Source: Pirellula sp. (GTDB taxonomy: Bacteria; Planctomycetota; Planctomycetia; Pirellulales; Lacipirellulaceae). From it: DNA of 64,000 nt. Both the position numbers and the translations under genes were made by a program. A model generated the notes under the pieces. That model did not search any database. It saw nothing but the letters and a program-made list of their open reading frames with translations, and had not been told where the DNA came from. This document shows positions 56,164 through 64,000 of the stretch, piece by piece. The stretch lies in contig PNKX01000016.1 of the NCBI GenBank assembly GCA_013822725.1, positions 59,451-123,450 on the forward strand, read 5' to 3'. The number at the start of each line of letters is the position of its first letter. Position 1 is the first letter of the stretch.

Positions 56164-57381
56164 ATGAAATACGCAATCATCATTCCCGACGGCGCCGCCG
56201 ATGAGCCGCAGGAATCGCTGGGCGGCAAGACGCCGCTGGAAGCCGCGCACACCCCAGCGATGGACGCACTCGTCGCCGCGGGCGTCATCGCGCGCGCTTG
56301 CCATACCCCAAAGTCGCTGCCGGCTGGCTCTGAAGTCGGCAACATGAGCCTGCTCGGTTACGACCCGCTGAAAAACTTTACGGGCCGGGCGCCGATAGAA
56401 GCCGCGGCGCAGGGGATCGAGCTCGGCGCCGAGGATTGGGCCGTCCGCTGCAATCTGGTCACCGTTGAAGATCAGGTGATGCGAGATTTTACGGCCGACC
56501 ACATCAGCACCGAGGAAGCGACCAAGCTCCTCGCGACGATGCAGGAATACGTCACCGCCGATACCGAACTCGCCGATGTTCTCCATTTCGTTCCCGGCGT
56601 CAGTTACCGGAACCTGATGATTTGGCGCGGCGTCAGCCTCGCCGCGCCGTTCAGCATGGAGACGCGGGCCACCCCGCCGCATGACCTGACCGACAAGTCG
56701 ATCACCGAGGACTTTCCCCGCGGGCCGGGGAGTGACGTGCTCGTCTCGCTTATGGAGAAATCAGTCGAGTTGTTCAAGGATCACCCGGTGAACGTCGTTC
56801 GCCAGGGTTACGGCAAGCTTCCCGCGACCAACGTCTGGCTCTGGGGCCTCGGCCGGGCGCCGACGCTCGAACGGTTTGATCTTGCCTACGGCGTACACGG
56901 CGCAATGATCACGGCAGTCGACCTGCTTCGCGGGTTGGCGACGCTGGTCGGTTGGAAGCGAATCGAGGTCGAAGGAGCCACCGGCTACACCGACACCGAC
57001 TACGCCGCCAAGGGCCGAGCCGCGATCGAGGCGCTCAACGACGTCGACCTGATTTGCGTCCACATCGAGGCCCCCGACGAAGCCTCCCATGAAGGGGACG
57101 TGCAGGGGAAGGTGAAGGCGATCGAAGAGATCGACCGCCACGTCGTCGCTCCGCTCGTCGAGGCGCTAAAGGCTCGCGGCGACTATCGCGTGATGATCTC
57201 GCCCGATCACCCGACGTTCGTGCGGACAAAGACCCACACCCACGGCGACGTTCCCGTCGCCATGTCGGGAACTGGGATCGTCCCCGACGAGTTCACCAGC
57301 TATGGCGATACGAATGCCGCCAAGTCGCCGCTCGCCTTCAACGAAGGCTGGCGGGCGATGGAATGGTTTATCAAGAAGTAG
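56164..57381 (+). CDS. ApgM-like phosphoglycerate mutase family protein, candidate homoserine kinase
   Basis: 405 residues, the alkaline-phosphatase-superfamily cofactor-independent phosphoglycerate mutase (archaeal ApgM) type. Motifs: KYAIIIPDGAADEP, the nucleophile serine in AGSEVGNMSLLGYDP, HIEAPDEASHEGD and ISPDHPTFVRTKTHTHGDVP (metal ligands). A subset of this family next to hom and lysC is proposed to act as a non-orthologous homoserine kinase. The position between hom and lysC, and the absence of thrB in the window, fit that role. Mutase activity cannot be excluded. Confidence 0.85.
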   Translation: MKYAIIIPDGAADEPQESLGGKTPLEAAHTPAMDALVAAGVIARACHTPKSLPAGSEVGNMSLLGYDPLKNFTGRAPIEAAAQGIELGAEDWAVRCNLVTVEDQVMRDFTADHISTEEATKLLATMQEYVTADTELADVLHFVPGVSYRNLMIWRGVSLAAPFSMETRATPPHDLTDKSITEDFPRGPGSDVLVSLMEKSVELFKDHPVNVVRQGYGKLPATNVWLWGLGRAPTLERFDLAYGVHGAMITAVDLLRGLATLVGWKRIEVEGATGYTDTDYAAKGRAAIEALNDVDLICVHIEAPDEASHEGDVQGKVKAIEEIDRHVVAPLVEALKARGDYRVMISPDHPTFVRTKTHTHGDVPVAMSGTGIVPDEFTSYGDTNAAKSPLAFNEGWRAMEWFIKK

Positions 57382-57405
57382 AAGAAGCCAACTCGATTGA
57401 TTTTT

Positions 57406-57495
57406 GACAGGATTGCAGGATCGCGCGAATCTACAGGATTGAGGATGCTGCTTCGAATCCTGTAAATCCGTGAAATCCTGTGATCCTGTCCAGTC
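57406..57495. repeat. GACAGGATTGCAGGAT inverted repeat between apgM-like and lysC
   Basis: The left arm is GACAGGATTGCAGGATCG... and the right arm ends ATCCTGTGATCCTGTCC, with additional ACAGGATT units inside. The first arm matches the 19413 copy almost base for base (ACAGGATT then A/G, CAGGATCGCGCG). It begins 24 bases past the stop at 57381. Confidence 0.8.
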
Positions 57496-57540
57496 TTCGA
57501 TGGACTCAGCGATCGATTTCAAAAGGTTCAAATAAAACAC

Positions 57541-59319
57541 ATGTCGCTCATCGTGCAGAAGTTCGGCGGCACTAGCGTCGCCACCAGTGAAAAGATCATG
57601 GGCGCCGCCCGCAAGGCGATCCGCGCGCAGCAGCAGGGCCACCAGGTGGTGATGGTTGTGAGCGCTATGGGCAAACAGACCGACGTGCTGGTCGATCTCG
57701 CCCGCCAGATCACCGAGCAGCCGCCGGCGCGGGAGATGGACATGCTCCTCTCGACGGGCGAGCAGGTGAGCGTCGCGCTGATGGCGATGGCGATCCACGC
57801 CCTCGGCGGGCAGGCGGTCAGCCTCACCGGCGGCCAGATCGGGATCAAGACCGACAGCTCCCACACGAAGGCTCGCATCCAGTCGATCTCCGCTGACCGG
57901 ATGAAGAAGCACCTCGACGCCGGCCATATCGTCATTGCCGCCGGCTTTCAGGGCGTCGACGAAGACCTGAACATCACCACGCTCGGCCGCGGCGGCAGCG
58001 ATACGACCGCCGTCGCATTGGCCGCTGTGCTGCGGGCCGACTCGTGCGAGATCTACACGGACGTCGACGGCGTCTTCACCACCGACCCGCGGATCGTCCC
58101 GTCGGCCCGCAAGATGGAGCGGGTGAGCCACGACGAGATGCTGGAACTCGCCAGCCTCGGCGCCGGCGTGATGCACAGCCGGTCGATCGAGTTCGGCAAG
58201 AAGTTCGACGTGCCGATTCACGTTCGCAACAGCGCCAGCTTCAGCGACGAGCCGGGGTCGATCATCGGGAGCCTCCCCGAGAGCAGCGATCGCGCCGTGA
58301 GCGGCTGCGCCCTGACGAAGAACGAAGCCCGCATTTCGCTCACGGGCGTACCCGATAAGCCGGGGACGATGCACCGCATTTTCTCGCGGCTGGCGACGGT
58401 GAATATCGCGGTCGACATGATCGTGCAAAACATCGGCGCCGCCGGCGTGGCCGATATTGCCTTCACCGTGCTGGAAAGCGATCTCCCGGTCGCCCTGAAG
58501 ACGGTCGGCGAAGCAGCCCGCGAACTTGGCGGCGAGGTAAGCCATGACGCGAATCTCTCGAAGGTCTCGGTCGTCGGTCTCGGCATGGCCACCCAAACAG
58601 GCGTCGCCGACCGGATGTTCCGCGCCCTGGCCGACGCCCACGTGAACATCCACGCGATCACCACCAGCCAGATCAAGATCTCCGCCCTCGTCGAGCGCCC
58701 CCAGGGGATGGAAGCCCTCCGCGCGGTCCACGACGAGTTCGAACTCGAGAAGCCGCCGCAGTCGCGGGCCAGCTTCGGCGAGGGAGCGACGAAGGTTGAG
58801 CGACCGAGCCCGGTCGACGTCGTCTCGCGCCTGCAGCGGATGGAAGATCTGACGATCGACGACATCCGCCTCGATCAAACGCAGGGCCGCGTCACGATCT
58901 CGCAGCTTCCTGACTCGCCCGGCATCGCCGCCGAGATTTTTGAAGCGGTCGCCGCTGAGAGCCTCCTGGTCGACATGATCGTCCAAGGCGCCGGCCGCGA
59001 CGGGCTCGCGAACCTCAGCTTCACCGTGCCGCGCGACGCGGTGCTGCAAGCCGTCGGGGTCGCGATGGACGCCGCCGACCGACTCGGCTGCGGTCCTGTG
59101 AGCAGCGATGCGACGATCGCCATCTTGAGCGTCTTCGGCGTCGGCATTCGGACCCACGTCGGCGTCGGGGCGCGGATGTTCAAAGCGCTGAGCGAAGCGG
59201 GAATCAACGTTGAGATGATCAACACCAGCGAGGTGCGCGTGAACGTCGTGGTCGACGCCGAGAAGGGCGAAGCGGGGCTGAAAGCCCTGCGAACGGCATT
59301 CGCTGATGTGATGGGTTAA
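57541..59319 (+). CDS. lysC: Aspartate kinase with four ACT domains
   Basis: 592 residues. The kinase domain (about 1-245) has VQKFGGTSVA, EMDMLLSTGEQVSVALMAMA, TTLGRGGSDTTAVALA and EIYTDVDGVFTTDPRIV. Two ACT domains follow (about 265-415, ISLTGVPDKPGTMHRIFSRL, VVGLGMATQTGVADRMF), and a second pair at about 435-590 (VTISQLPDSPGIAAEIFEAV, VFGVGIRTHVGVGARMFKAL). Most bacterial enzymes have only two. It makes aspartyl phosphate, feeding lysine, threonine and methionine; the doubled module suggests complex feedback. Confidence 0.96.
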   Translation: MSLIVQKFGGTSVATSEKIMGAARKAIRAQQQGHQVVMVVSAMGKQTDVLVDLARQITEQPPAREMDMLLSTGEQVSVALMAMAIHALGGQAVSLTGGQIGIKTDSSHTKARIQSISADRMKKHLDAGHIVIAAGFQGVDEDLNITTLGRGGSDTTAVALAAVLRADSCEIYTDVDGVFTTDPRIVPSARKMERVSHDEMLELASLGAGVMHSRSIEFGKKFDVPIHVRNSASFSDEPGSIIGSLPESSDRAVSGCALTKNEARISLTGVPDKPGTMHRIFSRLATVNIAVDMIVQNIGAAGVADIAFTVLESDLPVALKTVGEAARELGGEVSHDANLSKVSVVGLGMATQTGVADRMFRALADAHVNIHAITTSQIKISALVERPQGMEALRAVHDEFELEKPPQSRASFGEGATKVERPSPVDVVSRLQRMEDLTIDDIRLDQTQGRVTISQLPDSPGIAAEIFEAVAAESLLVDMIVQGAGRDGLANLSFTVPRDAVLQAVGVAMDAADRLGCGPVSSDATIAILSVFGVGIRTHVGVGARMFKALSEAGINVEMINTSEVRVNVVVDAEKGEAGLKALRTAFADVMG

Positions 59320-59354
59320 GTGCTTTAACCGCGAACCCTCGCAACGTTTTATTT

Positions 59355-59438
59355 AGCCCCGGGCTCCGCCCGGGGGTAGGTCGCCATTTCGGTCGACGTC
59401 GTCGCGCGTGGTGCTACCCCCGGGCGGAGCCCGGGGCT
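59355..59438. repeat. Perfect 25-bp GC-rich inverted repeat between convergent genes
   Basis: Arms 59355-59379 (AGCCCCGGGCTCCGCC...) and 59414-59438 are perfect inverse copies with a 34-base loop. Each arm also folds alone (CCCCGGGC-TCC-GCCCGGGG). It lies 35 bases past lysC and 16 bases from the BFN stop. Confidence 0.9.
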
Positions 59439-59454
59439 GAAGCGTTGTGAGGCT

Positions 59455-59859
59455 TTAGCCGCCGTTGACGTCGTGCAGGACGTCTTCGTTGACGAAGATC
59501 GGTAGCTGGGGGTCGCAGGTGACCGCCACGGCGATCGCATCGCTCGGTCGGGCGTCGATCTCGATCAACTCCCCTTCGTGTCGGACGCGCAGGACCGCGT
59601 AGTAGATGTGATCCTTCAGCTCGCTGATGATCACGTCCTGGAACTTGCCCCCCATTTGCTCCACCGCGCTCACGAGCAGGTCGTGCGTCAGCGGGCGCGG
59701 CGTTTCCTGACGCTTCACATGCCGGTCGATGCTGCTCGCTTCGTACAGCCCGATGAGGATCGGGAAGGTGCGCGTGCCGTCGATTTCTTTGAGGTAGATG
59801 ACTTGCTCGTTGTTGATCTCGCTGATGATGATGCGAGAGAGCTCCATCGCGACGGGCAT
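59455..59859 (-). CDS. Bifunctional nuclease-family (BFN/DUF151) protein
   Basis: 134 residues; the first five may be an over-extension, with MELSRIIISEINNEQVIYLK a better family start. Motifs match BFN: FPILIGLYEASSIDR, LTHDLLVSAVEQMGG, VIISELKDHIYYAVLRV and RPSDAIAVAVTCDPQLPIFV, then NEDVL. Family members show DNase/RNase activity in some plants and bacteria; many remain uncharacterised. Convergent with lysC. Confidence 0.92.
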   Translation of the reverse strand: MPVAMELSRIIISEINNEQVIYLKEIDGTRTFPILIGLYEASSIDRHVKRQETPRPLTHDLLVSAVEQMGGKFQDVIISELKDHIYYAVLRVRHEGELIEIDARPSDAIAVAVTCDPQLPIFVNEDVLHDVNGG

Positions 59860-61089
59860 GGGGAGAACGTCCTAAAGTGCGGAGGTCGTCTGTCGAGCCT
59901 GGCGGCGCCGGGCGGAGGACGAAAGCATTATAAGGAGTTGCGCCGCGGGGTGTGAAGCTTTTCAATTGTCCGACTCGTCCGCGCTGAAAAGTCGATTGGC
60001 GCGGACAAATCCCCTCGCTTCGCGAGCTCGGCGACGGCGGCGCCGGGCAAAACTGCCGAGGAATCGGCAGTTGGCGGTCGGTCGAGTTGGCGAAATGAAT
60101 TGTCATGGACGTTTGGACAAAACGCTAAGCCGCGAAGCGGCGGAGGGTGCGGTTGCGATTTTCGCGGCGGCGAGGTTTGAGCAACGCTCGCGACGCGATC
60201 GTGCGTCGTGGTCGCGTCGAGGTCGCGTCGAGGTCGCCGGCGGCGATTCGATCCCCTTTTTGTGGATTGGAAGGTCGGATGAACGGTCGTTCCAGCGCAT
60301 TCTTTCAGAAGCGGTGGCCCATTTTCAAGAGAGTAGTTGGCGGATTTTCAGGAGGGGATAGGCGGCTGTTTTTGGATGGTTGACAGGTTGCGAACGCCGC
60401 CGGTAACTTCGCTGGATGAGCTAGGATCACGCCGCCTAACGCCGCGGCAGGAGTTCATGCAGAAGCGGCAATCGTCGAAATGGCCAACTTCGCGCCTCGA
60501 CGAACCTAGGTGGATGCGCGGCGTACGGCTGGTCGGCGGAGATGAGCCCTGATGAGCTGCTGGCGAAGTTGGTTGCGCTAAACTTTAGCGTTCAGCAACC
60601 AGGGATGCGTCTGTCGCATCAGGCCGTTGCGTGGTAGCTAGCATCGTCTGAATGTGGTGGGCGTGCTCGCGCTGCCGCAGTGAGATCCAGGTGAGAAGAG
60701 TAGGCGCCGCCGTCCGGAAGATGCCGGTCATCGTGTAGCAGTTTGGGGCGAATTCTCTAGTTGGCGCCGGAGTTGCCGGTTGCTTGCCGGTGGGGCGTGA
60801 TTTCATTCGCTCTGTGGCGGTTTAGGATGGGGCAGTTGTGCCTTTCTTTCTTCTCCGGCAGGCGGGGAGCTTTAGCAATGTTGCGTACATTTTGCGGCCG
60901 CGTGGGGTAACAATAGAGAAGAAAGGCCGCCTGACTTAGTTCAGGCGGTTGGAGTGAGAGCATTTCTGGTGCGCGCGGGCGAGCGAGAATCTCTTCCCTA
61001 AACCCTCCCTGCAGCGGGAGGGGAGTGCATCGGGCACATGGCATCTGGAACGTGCCGTGTGCGTAGACTGAACAGAGAAGCAACAACTT
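59860..61089. other. 1.2 kb region without a convincing gene
   Basis: Short frames (for example 60147-60383 plus and 60585-60806 minus) show no domain, ribosome binding site or consistent codon bias. Small hairpins are present: GGTTGCGCTAAA...TTTAGC...GCAACC (60571-60600), CCGCCTGA/TCAGGCGG (60927-60948) and CCCTCCC/GGGAGGG (61003-61022). This may be gene remains or an untranslated RNA locus; I cannot tell. Confidence 0.45.
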
Positions 61090-61764
61090 GTGGAGAGTCA
61101 GATGGAGCGAGTCGCGTTTGAGGTGGAGCAGTTAGTCGACGAGTTGCGCATCGAGGCGAGCGCCGTCCCCGGGATCGCCGCAGCGAGACGAGAATTGCTC
61201 GTGCGGATGTGGTCGCTGCGTTGGGCGCTGGCGCCGGGGGCGCGGCGGCGGTATTTGGCGCTGGCGACGCAGTTTGATCTCGCGGGGCAGGGGGCGCTGC
61301 GCGACGTCGTTACTCGCTGGTCGGTCGACGACGAGCGCCACGAGCGAGTCGCCGAGGCGGCGCTGTGGGAACTCGGCGCCGACGCGATCGAGGCGCCGCT
61401 CGACGCCAAGCTATGGGACGCCTATTTAGACGCGATCGTCGTCGAGCAGCCTTGGGCGACGTTGGGGGCGATGTGGGCCTGGGAGGAATTGAGTGCGGCG
61501 GCGATCGACCTGGGGCAACTCGCCGGTGTAGCTTCGCGCCTCGTCGCGATGAAGTTTGGCGCGGAGGCCTCGCGCGGCAGCGAGTTGGCGGAGACGCTGC
61601 GCGGCGCGGCGTTGGATCCGGAAGAGATTGCGGGACTGCTGGAGGGGATTTCCACCGCCGGCGTCATGGGGCCGCGGCTGACGCGGTGGGCGTTGGGCCG
61701 CGAGGCAGAAGCCAGCGGCGTGCGGGCTTGGCGGGTTTCGCGCTGGGTGGCGGGGCCGCGGTGA
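61090..61764 (+). CDS. Hypothetical helical protein
   Basis: 224 residues from GTG 61090, or 220 from ATG 61102, which has GGAGAG just upstream. All-helical, Ala/Glu/Arg-rich and soluble: FEVEQLVDELRIEASAVPGI, ARRELLVRMWSLRWALAPGA, AAIDLGQLAGVASRLVAMKF. No family recognised. The codon pattern (G or C in the third position) is like its neighbours, which supports a real gene. It is convergent with Uma2, 30 bases between stops. Confidence 0.6.
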   Translation: MESQMERVAFEVEQLVDELRIEASAVPGIAAARRELLVRMWSLRWALAPGARRRYLALATQFDLAGQGALRDVVTRWSVDDERHERVAEAALWELGADAIEAPLDAKLWDAYLDAIVVEQPWATLGAMWAWEELSAAAIDLGQLAGVASRLVAMKFGAEASRGSELAETLRGAALDPEEIAGLLEGISTAGVMGPRLTRWALGREAEASGVRAWRVSRWVAGPR

Positions 61765-61794
61765 CGCCGCTCCTGGCGGAGATTCTTGCCCGCG

Positions 61795-62430
61795 CTATTG
61801 CGGGATGTCCTTCGTGACGGCGAAGAGTTCCGTGACGTCGATGACGAAGCCGTCGAGTCGCCGTGAGGTCGCCGTCTCGCCAATAGCGAAGCGGCCATGT
61901 TCGACGTATCGTCCGGCGTCCAAACGCAAAACGACGACCGCTTGCGCAACGGGATCGACGATCCAATATTCAGAGATGTCCCCTTGGGCGTAGTCGGTCT
62001 GTTTTTCTTCGTAGTCGCGCAACCGATCCTTCGGATCCGGGCTGACGACCTCCATTACCAAGTCGGCGCCAGTCCAGAGACGGTTGCTGCGATGATGGAG
62101 ATTTTCGTTAGATAAGAACAAGACATCGGGTTCGCGAATCTTGCCGGGCTTGATACGCACGCGAAGAGGCGGGAACGGAACAATGCCGACGCCGTGGGCG
62201 GCGGCGAACGTCAGGAGGGCGTGATAGAGGAAGCCGACGAGCGCCTGATGAACTTCGGTCGGCATGGCCGGAAACTCCAAACGCCCGTCGACGAGTTCGA
62301 CGCGCTTGTTCGAGCCGTCAGTTAGATCGAGATACGCCGCCTCGGTCCACGAGCCTTGCTCTGGGAAGAGAGTCGCCACGTCCCAGGCAAACTCAGGCGT
62401 CGATGAATTGGAGAGTGGCGCGGAAGACAT
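61795..62430 (-). CDS. Uma2-family endonuclease-fold protein
   Basis: 211 residues. Uma2/DUF820 (PD-(D/E)xK-like) landmarks: RVELVDGRLEFPAMPTEVHQ, PLRVRIKPGKIREPDVLFLS with the catalytic-type PD, DLVMEVVSPDPKDRLRDYEE (ExxxP), KQTDYAQGDISEYWIVDPVA. The family is greatly expanded in cyanobacteria and planctomycetes; the role is unproven and may be nuclease-like. It stands alone on the minus strand. Confidence 0.93.
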   Translation of the reverse strand: MSSAPLSNSSTPEFAWDVATLFPEQGSWTEAAYLDLTDGSNKRVELVDGRLEFPAMPTEVHQALVGFLYHALLTFAAAHGVGIVPFPPLRVRIKPGKIREPDVLFLSNENLHHRSNRLWTGADLVMEVVSPDPKDRLRDYEEKQTDYAQGDISEYWIVDPVAQAVVVLRLDAGRYVEHGRFAIGETATSRRLDGFVIDVTELFAVTKDIPQ

Positions 62431-62507
62431 AGCAGCAGCATTCGAGCGAGATGGCTTTTGATTGGCCTCTATATCTTACCATAGCGGCGAATCGTCGCCG
62501 CCATCAT

Positions 62508-62551
62508 AAAAAACGAGGCGGGCGGCTGCATCGTTGCAGTCGCCCGCCTCG
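62508..62551 (-). terminator. Rho-independent terminator of the DUF3467 gene
   Basis: On the minus strand a 17-bp stem (62535-62551 with 62514-62530, one G-U pair) and a 4-base loop are followed by a T run opposite 62508-62513. It lies 27 bases past the stop at 62579. Confidence 0.92.
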
Positions 62552-62578
62552 TCGATAGCTTCAAGCAACTGTCGCGAA

Positions 62579-62902
62579 TTACGCTTGCGGCGGGCGGGCG
62601 ACGACGCGCTTGTTGACGTCGGTTTCCAGGACGCCGAAGGCTTGTTCGTGACGTTGGACCGAGAGGTGCAAGGCGTGGAGCAGACGCTTGGCGGTGAAGT
62701 AGTTGGTCACCAGACGCTGGGTGATGACGACCGCTTCTTGCGGCACGCCGAACGGTTGGGCGTTCAGGCCGAAGTCGATGATCAGCTCTTCGGGGGTGCC
62801 GGTGACGCGGCAGAAGTTGGCGTAGGAGGTGACCGCGTGCTTGTCTTCGACCTGGACGCGTTGACCTTCTTGGACGGCTTCGGGCTTCTTTTCTTCGGAC
62901 AT
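62579..62902 (-). CDS. DUF3467 protein
   Basis: 107 residues from ATG 62902 (MSEEKKPEAVQEGQRVQVED), with AAGGAG 9 bases upstream; the frame extends further upstream without need. The DUF3467 core is YANFCRVTGTPEELIIDFGL, VITQRLVTNYFTAKRLLHAL and LSVQRHEQAFGVLETDV. A small cytosolic protein with no established function, widespread in planctomycetes. It has its own terminator and probably a promoter near 62930. Confidence 0.9.
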   Translation of the reverse strand: MSEEKKPEAVQEGQRVQVEDKHAVTSYANFCRVTGTPEELIIDFGLNAQPFGVPQEAVVITQRLVTNYFTAKRLLHALHLSVQRHEQAFGVLETDVNKRVVARPPQA

Positions 62903-63210
62903 GTCAGGGGACTCCTTGTTCCGCTTGCTGTTGAGAATTCTTTTAACCGCCAAGGACGCCGAGGACGCCAAGGAGGACGATTGCCAGAAGATGCGACAGG
63001 AGCGAACGAGACTTTTGGATAAGGAATCGCCTCGCGCCGACGCGCCTTCGTGGTTGTCGGGATGAACCGTTGATTTTAGGGGATCGAGAGAGAGGGAGCT
63101 ATAGGCTGAGCTTGCGGGAAGAAGCGGGTGTCGGGTTTTTCGGCGCGGTTGTAGGGGATGTTTGGGGGAGATCGCTTCGCTGCGCGGCGCGGTTAACGCC
63201 TAGACGCTGG
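62903..63210. other. Intergenic region with one repeat arm
   Basis: 308 bases between the rsmG stop and the DUF3467 start. It contains the single repeat arm at 62945-62976 and the promoter of the DUF3467 gene. No gene seen. Confidence 0.5.
62945..62976. repeat. AACCGCCAAGGACGCC solo arm
   Basis: AACCGCCAAGGACGCC followed by GAGGACGCCAAGGAGG: the same phrase as the outer arms at 51323 and 51497, but with no inverse partner within several hundred bases. It may be a decayed or half element. Confidence 0.75.
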
Positions 63211-63939
63211 CTAATCTTCGCTTGCCGCTTTCGGGACGAGACGCAGGATGACGCTTTCGCCGGGGGGCGTGCCTGGCATCGGGTAGTCGGCGATTTTGCG
63301 GAGGTCGATTTTCCTGAGTAGCCCGCGGTGGCGCGCTTCGCCGCGCTCGTCGACCCAGCTGTGGCCTTTGATGAGGAGCAGTTCGTCGAACGCTTGCCAG
63401 TGGGGGCCGAGCCAGAAGAGGATCTTCCACATCGGCGCGACGGCGCGGGCGATGATGACGTCGAACGTGCGGAGCTCGAGCAGTTCTTCGACCCGAACGC
63501 CGAAGACTTCGGTCGGGAGCGACAGCTCGTCAATCATCGACTGGAGGACTTTGGCCTTCTTGCCGACTGACTCGCAGAGGGTGACGCGGAGGTCGGGGCG
63601 GCAGACGGCGATGATGACGCCGGGAACGCCGCCGCCGGAGCCGAGATCGAGAACACGGCGACCTGGCTGGAGTTGCTTGGCGAGTTCGAGGCTGTCGCGA
63701 ACGTCACGGCCGACGAACTTGTCGAACGTCGTGTGCCGCGTGAGGTTAAGCTGTTCGTTCCAGCGCCAGAGGGCGGCGCGGTAGCGATCGAGAAGTTCGA
63801 CTTGCGCGGGTTCGAGTTCGATGCGGTGCGCGGCGAGGGCGGCGGCGAGATTGGGGTGATCGGGTTTCATCTCGACGGGCGGGGCGGGGGCCGCGTCGTT
63901 GGTCGAGGAGTCGGCGGGGTCGATGGGGGCTTGGTCCAC
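63211..63939 (-). CDS. rsmG: 16S rRNA (guanine-527-N7) methyltransferase RsmG
   Basis: 242 residues from GTG 63939; the first 23 residues are Pro/Ala/Asp-rich and an ATG at 63870 (MKPDHPNLAAALAAHRIELE) is an equally good start. SAM-binding VLDLGSGGGVPGVIIAV, then VTLCESVGKKAKVLQSMIDE and DVIIARAVAPMWKILFW. It methylates G527 of 16S rRNA. The neighbour at the right edge of the window is not visible. Confidence 0.93.
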   Translation of the reverse strand: MDQAPIDPADSSTNDAAPAPPVEMKPDHPNLAAALAAHRIELEPAQVELLDRYRAALWRWNEQLNLTRHTTFDKFVGRDVRDSLELAKQLQPGRRVLDLGSGGGVPGVIIAVCRPDLRVTLCESVGKKAKVLQSMIDELSLPTEVFGVRVEELLELRTFDVIIARAVAPMWKILFWLGPHWQAFDELLLIKGHSWVDERGEARHRGLLRKIDLRKIADYPMPGTPPGESVILRLVPKAASED

Positions 63940-64000
63940 GAAGTTCTACTGATGTACGGTGAGGGGTTGGGGATTGGGCAGTATCGTGGAAAATGGGGGT

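Noticed and set aside
57166..59157. 663-residue minus-strand frame opposite lysC
   Set aside because: His/Asp/Arg-rich shadow of aspartate kinase; runs through two genes and an intergenic repeat.
60585..60806. Minus-strand frame of 73 residues in the gene-poor region
   Set aside because: No ribosome binding site or similarity; looks like chance.
1..64000. tRNA, rRNA, CRISPR array or insertion-sequence transposase
   Set aside because: I looked for T-loop signatures, regularly spaced repeats and transposase motifs on both strands and saw none. A tRNAscan or CRISPR finder run would settle it.

Overview
The window is GC-rich (roughly 60%) bacterial chromosome, most likely from a planctomycete of the Pirellulales group. 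The grounds are the gene types: a PEP-CTERM protein with VCBS and ASPIC/UnbV repeats, PmoA-like and ThuA-like secreted proteins, an excisionase-HTH/receiver fusion, a FlgI-like lipoprotein with HEAT repeats, and a large redoxin fusion. Genes are loosely packed, mostly on the minus strand, and separated by many different inverted-repeat elements. The genus cannot be fixed from the sequence alone. I see no rRNA, tRNA, CRISPR array, prophage or insertion-sequence transposase.

Layout. 1-5.7 kb: a GH25 lysozyme-like gene cut by the window edge, a VCBS/ASPIC/PEP-CTERM surface protein, an OprB-type porin and a FixJ-type response regulator. 6.3-14.2 kb: a complete chemotaxis operon in the order cheY, cheA, cheW, MCP, cheR, cheD, cheB, cheY, cheX. 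14.4-19.3 kb: secreted PmoA-like and ThuA-like proteins, an HD/nucleotidyltransferase protein, YjbQ and a DUF4105 lipoprotein. 19.5-23.6 kb: hisG, hisE, miaA, a polyprenyl diphosphate synthase and moaC. 23.8-31.2 kb: a zinc-ribbon/WD40 membrane protein, a VOC pseudogene and a 1108-residue DUF2092/TlpA/LamG-like fusion. 31.4-36.6 kb: an accessory-looking block with a SLOG/LOG protein, small unknown proteins, an NTT/MFS-type transporter, a DHFR-like reductase and an XRE/DUF2975 pair. 37-44 kb: an HTH/receiver protein, smc and the FlgI-like protein. 44.2-51.3 kb: yidD, rnpA, a DnaJ-type chaperone, ppk1, Dabb and YwqK-like proteins, and glgC. 51.5-59.3 kb: leuS, then divergent hom, an ApgM-like gene (candidate homoserine kinase) and lysC, an aspartate-family amino-acid cluster. 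59.4-64 kb: a BFN protein, a 1.2 kb stretch without a clear gene, an unknown helical protein, Uma2, DUF3467 and rsmG.

How the genes work together. The che operon encodes a full excitation and adaptation circuit. Its receptor lacks a HAMP domain and ends in a possible CheR-tethering pentapeptide. Aspartate kinase with four ACT domains, homoserine dehydrogenase and the ApgM-like enzyme form the upper threonine/lysine branch.

The most unusual feature is the intergenic DNA. About fifteen hairpin elements from at least eight sequence families occupy the same position, a few to about 35 bases past a stop codon. Several share one architecture: AAC followed by about three 8-10 base units, repeated in inverse further on. 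One element is nested inside another. A further element shows covariation within each arm. These may act as 3'-end or terminator elements, or may be mobile repeats that target such sites.
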